From: Atrina japonica
Lineage: Eukaryota; Mollusca; Bivalvia; Pterioida; Pinnidae
Assembly: GCA_030159075.1 (NCBI GenBank)
Contig: BROG01000128.1
Coordinates: 486,501 to 550,500 of the forward strand
Direction of reading: 5' to 3'
DNA length: 64,000 nucleotides
This document shows positions 22,712 to 33,961 of this stretch, piece after piece. A model generated the notes under the pieces. That model was not told where the DNA came from. It saw only the letters and a list, made by a program, of their open reading frames with translations, and did no database searches. Position 1 is the stretch's first letter. Each line of letters opens with the position of its first letter. The position numbers and the translations under genes were made by a program.

Positions 22712-23222
22712 TATGATAAAATTAGTTTAATCAGATATATTGAAATCAAAACGGAATGAATTTTTCTTTCAAATAAACAGGGTTTTCAAAATAACAGTGT
22801 TAGTAGTGGTGATAAAGATTCTAGGCTAGGGAATCAAAATAATTTAAAACAAAATGGGATTTCAACGCAAGACGGTTCATTATAAATGAGTTCCACTATA
22901 TCTTAAGTTACTTCTGGATCAGAATATAGAGATACAGAAATAGATGTTTGTCATGCTGAATAAAAAATTCAGAGTTTAACTCTGTTATAGAAGTAGAAAG
23001 AGAGAGGTTTGCAGTTGCAGATGTGTACATATGAAAAATGGTTCTGGAGTAAAAGATACAAGAAAAGGCTAATAAAGTTACCCACCATCTACGTCTTCCG
23101 ATAATCTGCCTCATCGTGATATTGTACAAGAATTTCAATCATTATTTGACAGTGCTGATCTAATTCTTTATACATTATCGGCTGTCTGAAAGATGATTTT
23201 TTTTATTTCCTCTAGTTTTCAG
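22712..23222. other. Unassigned non-coding stretch
   Basis: Ends in a pyrimidine-rich tract (TTTTTTTTATTTCCTCTAG then TTTTCAG) that could act as a splice acceptor for the candidate terminal exon at 23223. Confidence 0.45.
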
Positions 23223-23316
23223 AAAATATGAAGTTGTCATTACTGAGGACATCATATTCGTCTCGGGGGAATCATTAATTTGTGAAGAATGGGAACAAAC
23301 AGACAAAATTCCTTAA
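23223..23316 (+). other. Weak candidate terminal coding exon
   Basis: After the acceptor-like TTTTCAG, one frame stays open for 30 codons to a TAA, encoding a mixed-composition peptide (KYEVVITEDIIFVSGESL...). Its codons are less AT-biased than the surroundings. There is no start codon in frame, no recognised domain, and only a distant AATAAA (about 23790). This length is easily reached by chance. Confidence 0.15.
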
Positions 23317-23845
23317 ACAATGATCGGCAGACTGGTGACATTTGTCCCAGCATTATCGAATATTTTTCACTTTGGTAGCAACAGCCGTGTATAACTTGTT
23401 TTAGTCTGACATTTCACATTATTATAGAAACTAGAAAGTATCTATATTCAGAGTTAACAAGTCTTAAAATGATGTGTTGCTAATTTCATCAGACAGTTAA
23501 GTCTTTTATGGATATTTGTGAGATAATACGTTGGTAGGCTATTGAAACCCATCTCCAGCTTATCAATATATCATGTGAAGGCTGCGACAGGAAGACAACG
23601 TTTTAGAGCAAAACATTTTATGACAAAATAGTCAATGTAAGAATGTGGATTGGCTGAAAACTTGATGTAGATATTTCTTCTGTACTGGTCATGGACGAGT
23701 AGCCAGCTATTACATGATTTCAGCCATATAGAACCATATTTATTTATTTAGATCAATCATCTTCTGTTAGATATATTTCTCAAAAAAGAAAATAAAAGTT
23801 TTTGTAGTAGCCTACATACTAAAGACGAAATCACACCATATATAT
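23317..23845. other. Unassigned non-coding stretch
   Basis: No repeat or credible frame seen. Confidence 0.5.
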
Positions 23846-24396
23846 AGCTACTGGTCCTAGCTGACTACTGGTCCTAGCCGGCTTAACTGGTCCTAGCTGT
23901 CTACTGGTCCTAGCTGTCTATTGGTCCTAGCTGACTACTGGTCCTAGCTGGCTACTGGTCCTAGCTGTCTACTGGTCCTAGCCAGCTGAACTGGTCCTAG
24001 CTGTCTACTGGTCCTAGCTGTCTACTGGTCCTAGCTGTCTACTGGTCCTAGCTGACTACTGGTCCTAGCCAGCTGAACTGGTCCTAGCTGTCTACTGGTC
24101 CTAGCTGTCTACTGGTCCTAGCTGTCTACTGGTCCTAGCTGACTACTGGTCCTAGCTAACTACTGGTCCTAGCTGTCTACTGGTCCTAGCTGACTACTGG
24201 TCCTAGCCAGCTGAACTGGTCCTCGCTGTCTACTGGTCCTAGCTGTCTACTGGTCCTAGCTGACTACTGGTCTTAGCTGACTACTGGTCCTAGCCAGCTG
24301 AACTGGTCCTAGCTGTCTACTGGTGCTAGCTGTATACTGGTGCTAGCTGTCTACTGGTCCTAGCTGTCTACTGGTCCTAGCTGGCTACTGGTCCTT
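23846..24396. repeat. 17-bp minisatellite, about 32 units
   Basis: Unit TACTGGTCCTAGCTGTC with variants ending in GAC, GGC or AAC. A 19-bp variant containing CCAGCTGAACTGG recurs near 23982, 24069, 24207 and 24294, spaced about 87, 138 and 87 bp, which marks a higher-order repeat. Units are self-complementary around CTAGCTAG/CAGCTG. Confidence 0.97.
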
Positions 24397-24761
24397 GACA
24401 TACATCTTTATACATCTGCAGAACATGGGAGATACTTGAATTGACTTGTCATTGTCTACTAAAGTGTTCAGTTATGCATTTGCTCTTTTTTTTTTAGAAT
24501 TCTCTTCTGACTTTGTGTGAAGTAGCAATACTATATGACATTTGACCCCATAAAATGTTTATTTATGACATAATTTTTAGAGAGTTATATCCCTTGATCT
24601 GATAAAATGGGTTTTTTGGCATATGCTCATTTTTTGATGATTTTTTAAATAACCGTGTATGACATTGCAGTACAATTTGAAGTTGTGCTCCTTACATTGA
24701 TTTTGCATTATTGCCCTTTGCTAGGAGAGGTGTGTCCCTTAATATTAAGAAATTAAAACAA
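24397..24761. other. Possible dispersed-repeat sequence around a MITE
   Basis: Segments such as TGAAGTAGCAATACTATATG upstream and TGAAGTGGCACTACCATTTC downstream of the MITE at 24762 resemble each other. The host sequence may itself be an internally repeated dispersed element. Confidence 0.35.
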
Positions 24762-24931
24762 AATTGACCTATCGCCAAATGCCCAACATGACACCTTCTG
24801 GCAAACTTTTCCATTATGACGTCACAATTAAATAGCCTGTCAAAGACTCGTTTGATTATGACATCACAATTGTTTGACATCAAAAAGGCACATGGGCGGC
24901 CATGTGTCAGACATTTGGCGATAGGTCAATT
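24762..24931. mobile_element. 170-bp MITE with perfect 20-bp terminal inverted repeats
   Basis: AATTGACCTATCGCCAAATG at the left end and its exact reverse complement at 24912-24931. The interior has a direct repeat, ATGACGTCACAATT and ATGACATCACAATT, each containing a full or near-full TGACGTCA palindrome. No clear target-site duplication. Confidence 0.85.
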
Positions 24932-25945
24932 GAGTCCATGTAATGTACATTTGCTCATTTTGCAATGGATATTTCTAAATCTTTCTGTGAAGTGGCACTA
25001 CCATTTCAAGTTTTGCTGGCCCTTAAATGATTAACATAAGGACATTTTACAGTTTAGCCATAAGCTATGGGATATACTTGTTACCCCATCAGCAACATCT
25101 TCAGTTAAAACTTAGAAATACAGTATACACTAATTATATACAGCCACCTGTGTTTCAGGATACTTGTACTTTTCAGTTAGGACTAAACCAGTTTAAAGTC
25201 CTATGTAGCACTATCCTTGCATATATAAAACGTATAGTAGATATAGCTTTCCATTGATCTGGAATATACCATCACATGTACTAAGGGGCAAGCAGGTTCA
25301 TACACTTTAATACATCTCTCACTCCAATCTGAATGAGTCCACTATTCTGTTAGGACCAGTGATGTGATGTCTGACATATTATTGTATAGAAGTATATACC
25401 CAGCTGACATTATCTAGCTGTAAAATGATCAAACATGATCTTATGGCTGAACAAATTAATAATTTATGTGTATACTCCTCCTGGTTAATAATAAAAAGTA
25501 CAAACGCAATCCATAGGTGCATTGTTCTTATCAATAGCTTTCGTTTTTACTGATCAGCCATTACAGTACTCGTAACCCTTAGGACATAAACCTACATAGA
25601 AAAATATATGTGCATCAACTCCTAGATTAATTTTAAAGTTTAATTCAGATGGGATACACTAGTCATTTTGAAACTGGTTACATGTGATGCTATCAAGGGA
25701 TGATAAACAGGGTTGATTTAACATGTACATGATTTGTTTTCCTGCCATAAAATCTCATGGTTTTGATTATTGGCCTGATTATTATAAACATTGCCAAATT
25801 TGTATCATCATGACAAGTAATATTTTATGAGATGGGAATTAGGGATATATAGATGGATACTGTCAGATATCATTTATGATTCTTAAAAACCATGTCATAA
25901 TTTGAGGCTAATACAGATCTGCTTATATGGTTTCAGAAACTATAA
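24932..25945. other. Unassigned non-coding stretch
   Basis: No array seen. A 76-codon frame at 25027-25257 shows no domain. Confidence 0.5.
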
Positions 25946-27500
25946 GTGGTTGATACAAATGTGGTATGTTGATACAGATTCAGACATTTCTGATGGTTGA
26001 TACAGATTCAGGCATTTCTGATGGTTGATACAGATTCAGATGCTTGTGATGGTTGTTACAGATTCAGACACTTCTGAAGTTGATACAGATTCAGACACTT
26101 CTTATGGTTGATATAGATTCAGACACTTCTTATGGTTGATATAGATTCAAGCATTTCTGACGGTTGATACAGATTCAGACACTTGTGATGGTTGGTACAG
26201 ATTCAGGCATTTCTGAAGGTTGATACAGATTCAAAATGATAGTTGATACAGGTTCAGGCATTTCTGAAGTTGATACAGATTCAGACATTTCTGGTGGTTG
26301 ATACAGATTCAGAAACTTCTGACGATTGATACAGATTCAGGCATTTTTGTTATGGTTGTAACGGATTCAGACACTTCTGGTTGTTGATACATGTTCAAGC
26401 ATTTCTGAAGGTTGCTACAGATTCAGACACTTCTTATGGTTGATATAGATTCAGACACATCTTATGGTTGATACAGATTCAAGCATTTCTGAAGGTTGAT
26501 ACAGATTCAGACACTTGTGATGGTTGTTACAGATTCAGCCATTTCTAAAGATTGATACAGATTCAGACATTTCTGATGCTTGATACAGATCCAGACACTT
26601 CTGGTGGTTGATACAGATCCAGACATTCCTGAAGGTTGATACAGATTCATACACTTCTGGTGGTTGATACAGATCCAGACACTTCTGGTGATTGATACAG
26701 ATTCAGGCATTTCTGATGTTTGGTACAGATTCAGATACATCTGAAGGTTGATACAGATTCAGACACTTCTGATAGTTGATACAGATTCAGACATTTTTAT
26801 GGTTGTTACAGATTCAGACATTTCTGATGGTTGATACTGATTCAGACATTTCTGAAGTTTATACAAATTCAGACATTTCTGGTAGTTGATACAGATTCAG
26901 ACATTTTTGGTGTTTGATGCAGATTCAGACATTTCTGAGTGTTGATACAGATTCAGACATTTTTGATGATTGATTCAGATTCAGACATTTCTGAGTGTTG
27001 ATACAGATTCAATCACTTTTGATGGTTGATACAGATTCAGACATATCTGAAGTTGATGGTGGTTGATACAGATTCAATCACTTCTGATGGTTGATACAGA
27101 TTCAGACATTTCTGAAGATGGATACAGATCCAGACACTTATGGTGATTGATACAGATTCAGGCATTATTTGGGGTTGATACAGATCTAGACACTTTTGAT
27201 GGTTGTAACAGATTCAAACAATTCTGTTGATTGATACAAATTCAGACAGTTGTGGTGGTTGATATAGATTCAGACACTTCCTGATGGTTGATGCAGATTC
27301 AGGCACTTGTGGTGGTTGATACAGATTCAGACACTTGTGATGGTAGATACAGATTCAGACACTTCCTGATGGTTGATGCAGATTCAGGCACTTGTGGTGG
27401 TTGATACAGGTTCAGACACTTGTAATGGTTGATATAGATTCAGACACTTCTAGTGATTGATACAGATTGGGTCACTTGTGATGGTTGATACAGATCCAAT
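25946..27500. repeat. 28-bp minisatellite, about 55 units
   Basis: Unit GTTGATACAGATTCAGACAC then TTCTGATG, with many point variants (ACATTT/ACACTT, GGTGG/GATGG, GATCCAG/GATTCAG) and occasional partial units. It is the largest array in unit number here and more diverged than the 41-bp or 35-bp arrays, suggesting greater age. A 77-codon minus-strand frame in it is an artefact. Confidence 0.97.
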
Positions 27501-28960
27501 TTAAACTTGTTGTGTCTGTAAGCATATGCTAATTTTAACTTAGTAGACCTATATAAGATATAGTATATTTCAATGAGTTCAAAATCCCCTACTGGGCCTC
27601 TATATTCATATAAACCTTCAACATTTTATTTTTGCTGGTGTCTTTACTTGGTTAATGTTGGAAGATGATACTTTGAATTATACGTATCTTTGATTATCGT
27701 GCCAATCTACTTCTTTTTGTAATATAAATTTGTCAGATTTCATTCAATGTCACCACAAAACTACATAAAAAACGTCTAACACATCATCAGTCGAATAATT
27801 GGAATTGTTTATCTTTTGCTTTACTGACGTGTTGTAGGACTTTATCAGTGTTTATTGAACATACCCATATAATGTAACTGGGGTCAACCAATCAAAATTC
27901 ACCTCTCCGATTTTAATTTATTATCATCAGATATAGTCTCCACATATCTTCACAATTTCAAAATATGAAAATTTATGGGCAAAATATCAGATCCTTCAAC
28001 AATTACAATTTGTAACACGTGTCAAAAAAACTGCATTTTGTCACGGCAGAATGGTCATCCAATCTCAATTTTTGCCAGAGATAATATCATTTGTAATTGA
28101 TGTTTCATTTTGAATGGATATAAATAATTTCTTTACGAATCTCAAGTTAAGTTGAATTGATTTTCATCTTGGAATGAGATATTTACAAATGATCTAAGAC
28201 ATAAATTATGAATATTGTCGTATTTTTCTATCATTGCTGACATTTTTCAACATGGGTTGTATCGACTTTGCATAAATATTAAGTAGACAATGTGTTAAAA
28301 CGTACTCGAGGGGCAACAAACTCCAACTTGATAAATGAGGTGTTGTCAGACATTGTATTAAATTTTGTTGATATTCATTTCGATTCATTCATTACGATTC
28401 TCTCACTTTCACATCAGTTTTGATTGGATAATAACAATAACCAACTTAGTAAGTACAAAACCAAAATATACTAACTTACTTATAACTTTTTCCTCTGTTT
28501 TTCGTTAATGTTGTATACAAATATAATACCAGAAAAACTATTGGAGAAGTTCATTCCCTAATTAAGACTTTTGTCATAAGCTGGGAGAAAATCGTGCAAG
28601 TTTTCAAGACTTCATGTTTATAGTAAGACTAAGATTGATTACACTGCAACTCTGAAGCTAGTATTGTTCGGAGCTCATCTTCCAAAATCAATTCTTGTTA
28701 GAATCAAAATATAAAACTGCCACACAACTCGGTGATAAGCTACTACATAGTTTAGCTTGTGTATTGTCAGTACATATTCTATATTATATGCCACCGGATT
28801 TAAGTTTATATTGGCTCAAGTGGTTACAGAAATTGAAAACAACCTCAAGGTAAATATATGCTTATATTGAGAAATTATGAGTAATGATTTCAGTAGAATT
28901 TCATTCGTAAGTATGTTATTTTTTTATATTAATTTAAATCATTCTAATCTTTATCTTTAT
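27501..28960. other. Unassigned non-coding stretch
   Basis: Unique AT-rich DNA; no array or terminal inverted repeat recognised. Confidence 0.5.
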
Positions 28961-29134
28961 TGATATTACACTTATTATTATCATCGTTATTGTTTATGAT
29001 CATCATTTTCATTATTATTATTTTAATTTTTGTTATTTTTATAATTATTATTTTAGTAAACATATTATTATTTTAATTTTTGTTATTTTTATAATTATTA
29101 TTGTAGTAAACATATTTTTATTATTGTTATTGAT
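28961..29134. repeat. ATT-rich tract with a 50-bp duplication
   Basis: ATTATT-rich low-complexity DNA. A 50-bp unit (ATTATTTTAATTTTTGTTAT..., ending AGTAAACAT) occurs at 29014-29063 and 29064-29113 with one difference. Confidence 0.9.
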
Positions 29135-29336
29135 GTAATCGTTTGTTTCAGCTAATTTCAAAATGCTTAATTAATTTTTTTTTCAAATGTGTAAATAACG
29201 ATATGGAAAATAAACAAAATAACATAGAGAAAAAAGGGATCCTTAAAAAGTTTCATTTATCTTTGACAAAATTATTTGTTAAAATTGTAACTGGTATAGT
29301 CATATGTATGGTTTTGTAGTATATATCTTGAATATA

Positions 29337-29510
29337 CAGTCTAACCCATTTATATTGAACTCTGTTACATTGAAATCTCACTTTATTTGAAATGATTTTG
29401 ATTCCCTGGCCAATTACATGATTACCATTATGACCTGGTTATTTTGAAGACCCTGTTTATTTAAAGGCTAATTCTTTCTCCTCTGATCTCAATATATCTA
29501 GATTTGATTG
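29337..29510. mobile_element. 174-bp TA-flanked mariner-like MITE
   Basis: CAGTCTAACCCATTTATATT at the left and an imperfect inverted match ending GATTTGATTG at the right, both flanked by TA. Similar in size and style to 22544-22709 but diverged in sequence. Confidence 0.6.
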
Positions 29511-30214
29511 TATAATTATTTTAGGCAGACTAAGTCATTCTTAGGCCAGTATTAGAAAAAATATATTTGTATATTTGTTTGATGGGTGCCGACCAGTAGC
29601 TTTGGAAGTAGGTCCATGGTAGGCAGTTTTCTTTTTTAAAGTGATATAAGCTGTGACAATGATTATTTTTGTCCCCTGAAATATAGTATAGAATATGAAA
29701 AAATGTGCATACAAATACATTATCAAACACGTAAAACGTTGTTAAAGATCTTTTCGGAGTTTTTTGTTTTATTAAGATTTAAGTTTTCCTGTACCTTAAA
29801 ACATCCAGCTGTATTTCCGTATGCAATGACCTTTCAGATAAAGTATTTCGCTATATCAAATGTACTTCATAATTTGGTCAGTTGATCTCTGTCCTTTATG
29901 TGCTCGGACTGTGTTAAAGTTGGCCGATTTTTCAGTGTTTTATATTTATTTTTAAAATATAGGATGTGATTTTTATTGGAAAGTGCATGTATTATGTAAA
30001 ATATATGCTTTTCAACGCTAGTTTAAATACCTGAAGAAAATCGGATGACTATATGAAGAAATATATCAGGGCCCAAAACCATAAACAAGGAAAATTTTGA
30101 AACAAATTATATTCTCAAAAGTTAAGTATTTACTCATCTGAGTTAAAATTGAAAACTCTCGGACCATAAAACGACTTTAGAATTTTCTCACCTGAGGTAA
30201 GATTGTCATAGTGG

Positions 30215-30598
30215 CAGGGGCAGTGTAAATCTCGTCCATTACATATGTCCCAATTTATGTTCCGACTTCACTTCGATGTTTGAACATTATTCTTACCATA
30301 TTCTATGATTAATTATTTAATAACCAACCAAAAGTTATAAAACACATTAAAAATCAAGTAGGCAGCACATTTGTGACATAAAAAAGGAATAGATATATAC
30401 TTTTTTTAAAACATTAAAAACATCTTGTAAAATGCCAACACATGGCTGAACTCAGTAATTTATACATATAATATGTATAATGTATATAGTAAATGATATT
30501 CAAGATACAAGTAAATTAGTATAAGTACATTAGATAAGATAAATGACTCGGAACATACACTAGGGCACATGTCCCAGACTAAATTTACACTGTCCCTA
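30215..30598. mobile_element. Possible hAT-like MITE inside the 930-bp element
   Basis: CAGGGGCAGTGTAAAT at the left and the complement of TAGGGACAGTGTAAAT at the right match at 14 of 16 positions, a hAT-style terminus. No 8-bp duplication is visible, so it may instead be an inner inverted segment of the host element. Confidence 0.45.
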
Positions 30599-30785
30599 TT
30601 GTTAATGTAAACAAAAAAGACAAATGGCCAAAAGAAGCCAACAGAGAAAGAAGTATTGGTCTCCTAAACCCTTTTTGCTCAAATAACACTTTGTTTTTCG
30701 AAAGCCAAAGCATTAAACATGTCCCAAAAAACTCTAGGGCAACAACGATAGTGACATTTGCGTTTATTTATCCCAAGGCGAACAT

Positions 30786-30801
30786 GGGGGGGGGGGGGGG
30801 G
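30786..30801. repeat. Poly-G run (16 G)
   Basis: An uninterrupted G16 run. Similar G-rich runs lie at about 40950-40967 (one A interruption) and 43092-43102. They could form G-quadruplexes and are prone to length error in sequencing. Confidence 0.95.
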
Positions 30802-31625
30802 CAACCATTTTAACTGTTAAGATTTACTTAAGTCAGCTACATGCCATACTTAAGTATTTTATCACTTGAGAAAGAAATTTGTCTAAGAAATCGTTTATGG
30901 TCCACAACTTTACCCAAGTTGAGAAAATTCTCAAGATTTGAGTGAAATCTTAAAGTTGAGTAAAACATTTATCTGAGAATAGTTTTATGGCCCTGGGCCC
31001 AGGTCACTAACAGAAATTTTTCCAATCTTTAATGATACCCTGAATGCTGATGTTGACATAATAAAAACAACATAACTGTGAAAAGTATGCGTACTTCATG
31101 TTTTACAATCGTGCAGCCATGTCCAGTGGAGTTGGGCAGTTCATGATCATATGTGTCAAGAATGATAAAGCCGAGAATGCGATGGGACGAGTTTAAAATG
31201 GGTCAAGATCACCTGATATACCCCGCATGTGGACAATTTCAGAAACGATTGTTTTTGAAACAATGAAAAGGACAAACTTTGTCTGAATTAGGTATGAAAT
31301 GATGATATACAAAAATAAATGCAAAAGGTAATAAGAATAGAATGTATATTAACTGCATATATCACATGTTTATTCGTCACTCGGTAATCTTTGTAAAAAA
31401 TTACCAAAAGTTTATTTGCAAAGCTCAAAGTATGGCGGGCAAAAAGTAACTGATATTGCAGGTTATGTAATGTTGCAATTTTACACATGCATTTGTGATT
31501 CTAACCATCAGATGGTCTCTTTGGAATATATATGAGATAGAATATCACATAAAATGGGCATGTAAAATTGTTCACCTACGACAGCTCATCTCGCTTTAAT
31601 TCTCTTTTCATTTTTGAGTAAGGTC

Positions 31626-31785
31626 GTATTAATCAATTTGCAAATGAATGATTCCCAAACTGGGTTTGTCAAGCAATTTTCACAATATATATAGGAATTC
31701 AAGACTGTTTATGCCTGTGTTTATCTCTTTTTTGTTTTCGTACATCAATCTGAGTAGTAAAAAAAAAAGCTAATCCCCTATTACT
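31626..31785. mobile_element. Partial copy of the TTAA MITE (right half)
   Basis: Matches 8325-8510 in order: GTATTAATCAATTTGCAA, TTGTCAAGCAATTTTCACAA, TATAGGAATTCAAGACTGTT, GTACATCAATCTGAG and AAAAAAGCTAATCCCC. The left half is absent. Confidence 0.65.
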
Positions 31786-31829
31786 TTTAAATTATCTCTT
31801 GTCTGTGTTAAACAGAGCTATGTCTAGTA

Positions 31830-31915
31830 TGCTCGCATCATTCTTGTGTAAGCTGTATTTTCAGCAGCTTTCATGGTGCCACTACAGTTGTACAACCTGA
31901 CAAAACCTTAAGGAT
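31830..31915. repeat. Dispersed repeat fragment
   Basis: TGTATTTTCAGCAGCTTTCA, TGGTGCCACTACAGTTGTAC and AACCTGACAAAACCTTA resemble 33975-34050 (TGTATTTCCAATGGCTTTTT, GGTGCCACTACACTTGTA). A short two-copy dispersed repeat. Confidence 0.5.
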
Positions 31916-32061
31916 TCAGACAATATAACCTAGAACCTTCTAACCTCTAGGAGAGAGGGGGAGGAGGCTGGTGTTGAATGTGGATAGGGAATAGGGAACA
32001 AATCACCTTAAACTTTGGCCTGACAGTGGATTGAATTAGTGACATCTCTGTTCAAGGTACA

Positions 32062-32561
32062 CCACTTTACATACTAATTAAAAACTGATCTCTCACTGCT
32101 CCCGTTTTCTGATATGTTGCATCAGAGGATTCAATGTAATCATTTATGGGGTCATGTGTGGGTGACTTCTCGTAGGTGTATAATGTTCGACAAATGAAAA
32201 TGTGACTTACACAAAACTGAATGGCAAAGAGATGTAATTTATTTTGTAAAAAGGTCTGCTAAAGTCCATCAGAATATATTTGGTGATTCAAATCTATCCA
32301 ACATTATGAAGATAATTCTGTACTTCTGGATTTTGTGCTCAGTGTTTGCAATGGTAAAAATGTTTAAATCTCTATGCCATTAGATCGATTGCAAGATTGT
32401 TTAAGTAGCTTTGTCATTGGTTTAAAATGACACACCTATGAGGTCATCAGTCGGTGACCCTTTTACGGATTGTGTTAGATCTTATATGTGACATATCAGA
32501 AAACAGGAGTGATTAGAGATAGGTTTTCAATTAAATTAAGCACTTTACAATTAAAAAGTGG
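32062..32561. mobile_element. About 500-bp foldback element
   Basis: Imperfect inverted repeat over most of its length. The outer arms share AATTAAAAACTGATCTCTCA and CCGTTTTCTGATATGT with their complements near 32485-32545. Inner arms share TAGGTGT and GGGTGAC motifs (32150-32180 against 32430-32465). No coding capacity and no clear target-site duplication. Confidence 0.65.
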
Positions 32562-32812
32562 TGATTGTAGGACAAGGATAGGTAGAGTTTGTATCAGTCG
32601 GTGTCATGAAAAATCTGAGAACAGTTTGACCCATAGAAAATAAATATTGACAAAATTTGATTTTCTTGCACTCTACTCTATATTGTCTCTTGAATTGAAA
32701 CATTATAAGAGCAGGTTTACATTGTTTGAGTTGAATTTATCATTCACCCTAACTACTTGTTTGCTTGCTTTGTCTTGATTTAACAAGTGGTGTGACTACT
32801 TGAAGACCTTAT

Positions 32813-33961
32813 GACTCATCGTTGTGAGGCATGGAGAGATAGAGGCATTTAATGTGTATGTTTATGTCCTCATCCTTGTGAGGCAGGGAGAGATAGAGGC
32901 ATTTAATGTGTATGTTTATGTCCTCATCCTTGTGAGGCATGGAGAGATAGAGGCATTTAATGTGTATGTTTATGTCCTCATCCTTGTGAGGCAGGGAGAG
33001 ATAGAGGCATTTAATGTGTTTGTAATATGTCCTCATCCTTGTGAGGCAGGGAGAGATAGAGGCATTTAATGTGTATGTAATATGTCCTCATCCTTGTGAG
33101 GCAGGGAGAGATAGAGGCATTTAATGTGTATGTTTATATCCTCATCCTTGTGAGGCAGGGAGAGATAGAGGCATTTAATGTGTTTGTAATATGTCCTCAT
33201 CCTTGTGAGGCAGGGAGAGATAGAGGCATTTAATGTGTATGTAATATGTCCTCATCCTTGTGAGGCAGGGAGAGATAGAGGCATTTAATGTGTATGTAAT
33301 ATATCCTCATCCTTATGAGGCAGGGAGAGATAGAGGCATTTAATGTGTATGTAATGTCCTCATCCTTGTGAGGCAGGGAGAGATAGAGGCATTTAATGTG
33401 TATGTTTATGTCCTCATCCTTGTGAGGCAGGGAGAGATAGAGGCATTTAATTTATATGTAATGTCCTCATCCTTGTGAGGCAGGGAGAGATAGAGGCATT
33501 TAATGTGTATGTAATATGTCCTCATCCTTGTGAGGCAGGAAGAGATAGAGGCATTTAATGTGTATGTAATATGTCCTCAACCTTGTGAGGCAGGGAGAGA
33601 TAGAGGCATTTAATGTGTATGTTTATGTCCTCATCCTTGTGAGGCAGGGAGAGATAGAGGCATTTAATGTGTATGTAATATGTCCTCATCCTTGTGAGGC
33701 AAGAAGAGATAGAGGCATTTAATGTGTATGTTTATGTCCTCATCCTTGTGAGGCAGGGAGAGATAGAGGCATTTAATGTGTATGTAATATGTCCTCATCC
33801 TTGTGAGGCAGGGAGAGATAGAGGCATTTAATGTGTATGTAATATGTCCTTATCCTTGTGAGGCATGGAGAGATAGAGGCATTTAATGTGTATGTAATAT
33901 GTCCTCATCCTTGTGATGCATAGAGAGATAGAAGCATTTAATGTGTATGTTTATGTCCTCA
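32813..33961. repeat. 54-bp minisatellite, about 21 units
   Basis: Unit with CCTCATCCTTGTGAGGCAGG, GAGAGATAGAGGCATTTAAT and a short tail. Two tail types are interspersed: GTGTATGTTTATGT (54-bp unit) and GTGTATGTAATATGT (55-bp unit). CCTCA-TCCTTG-TGAGG in each unit is a 5-bp stem with a 6-base loop. The first units are all 54 bp, so frames stay open on both strands there (75 and 81 codons). This is a repeat artefact, not a gene. Confidence 0.97.

Larger units (their letters stand above)
30070..30999. mobile_element. 930-bp TIR element with CAG target-site duplication
   Basis: The ends are inverted: GGCCCAAAACCATAAA on the left, and the complement of GGCCCAGGGCCATAAAAC on the right. CAG flanks both sides (30067-30069, 31000-31002), while the paralogous site at about 36875 has a single CAG. 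Inverted similarity extends well inward (for example GAATTTTCTCACCTGAGG against GAATTTTCTCAACTTGGG). GGCCC-type termini and a 3-bp duplication recall PIF/Harbinger-like elements, but that assignment is tentative. No transposase is encoded. Confidence 0.85.
29637..31600. repeat. Dispersed repeat of about 1 kb, copy 1 (interrupted)
   Basis: The parts 29637-30066 and 31003-31600 align collinearly with copy 2 at 36443-37408. Shared landmarks are CCAGCTGTATTTCCGTATGC, ATTGGAAAGTGCATGTATTA and AAGAATGATAAAGCCGAGAA. The 930-bp difference in the middle is the TIR element at 30070-30999. Copy 1 also has about 70 bp not in copy 2 near 31515-31585. Both copies keep the same roughly 27 minus-strand codons open (IAFSALSFLT in each), but upstream the frame is broken in copy 1. 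Confidence 0.88.

Noticed and set aside
32824..33069. 81-codon frame in the 54-bp array
   Set aside because: Repeat artefact; the frame is lost when 55-bp units begin.
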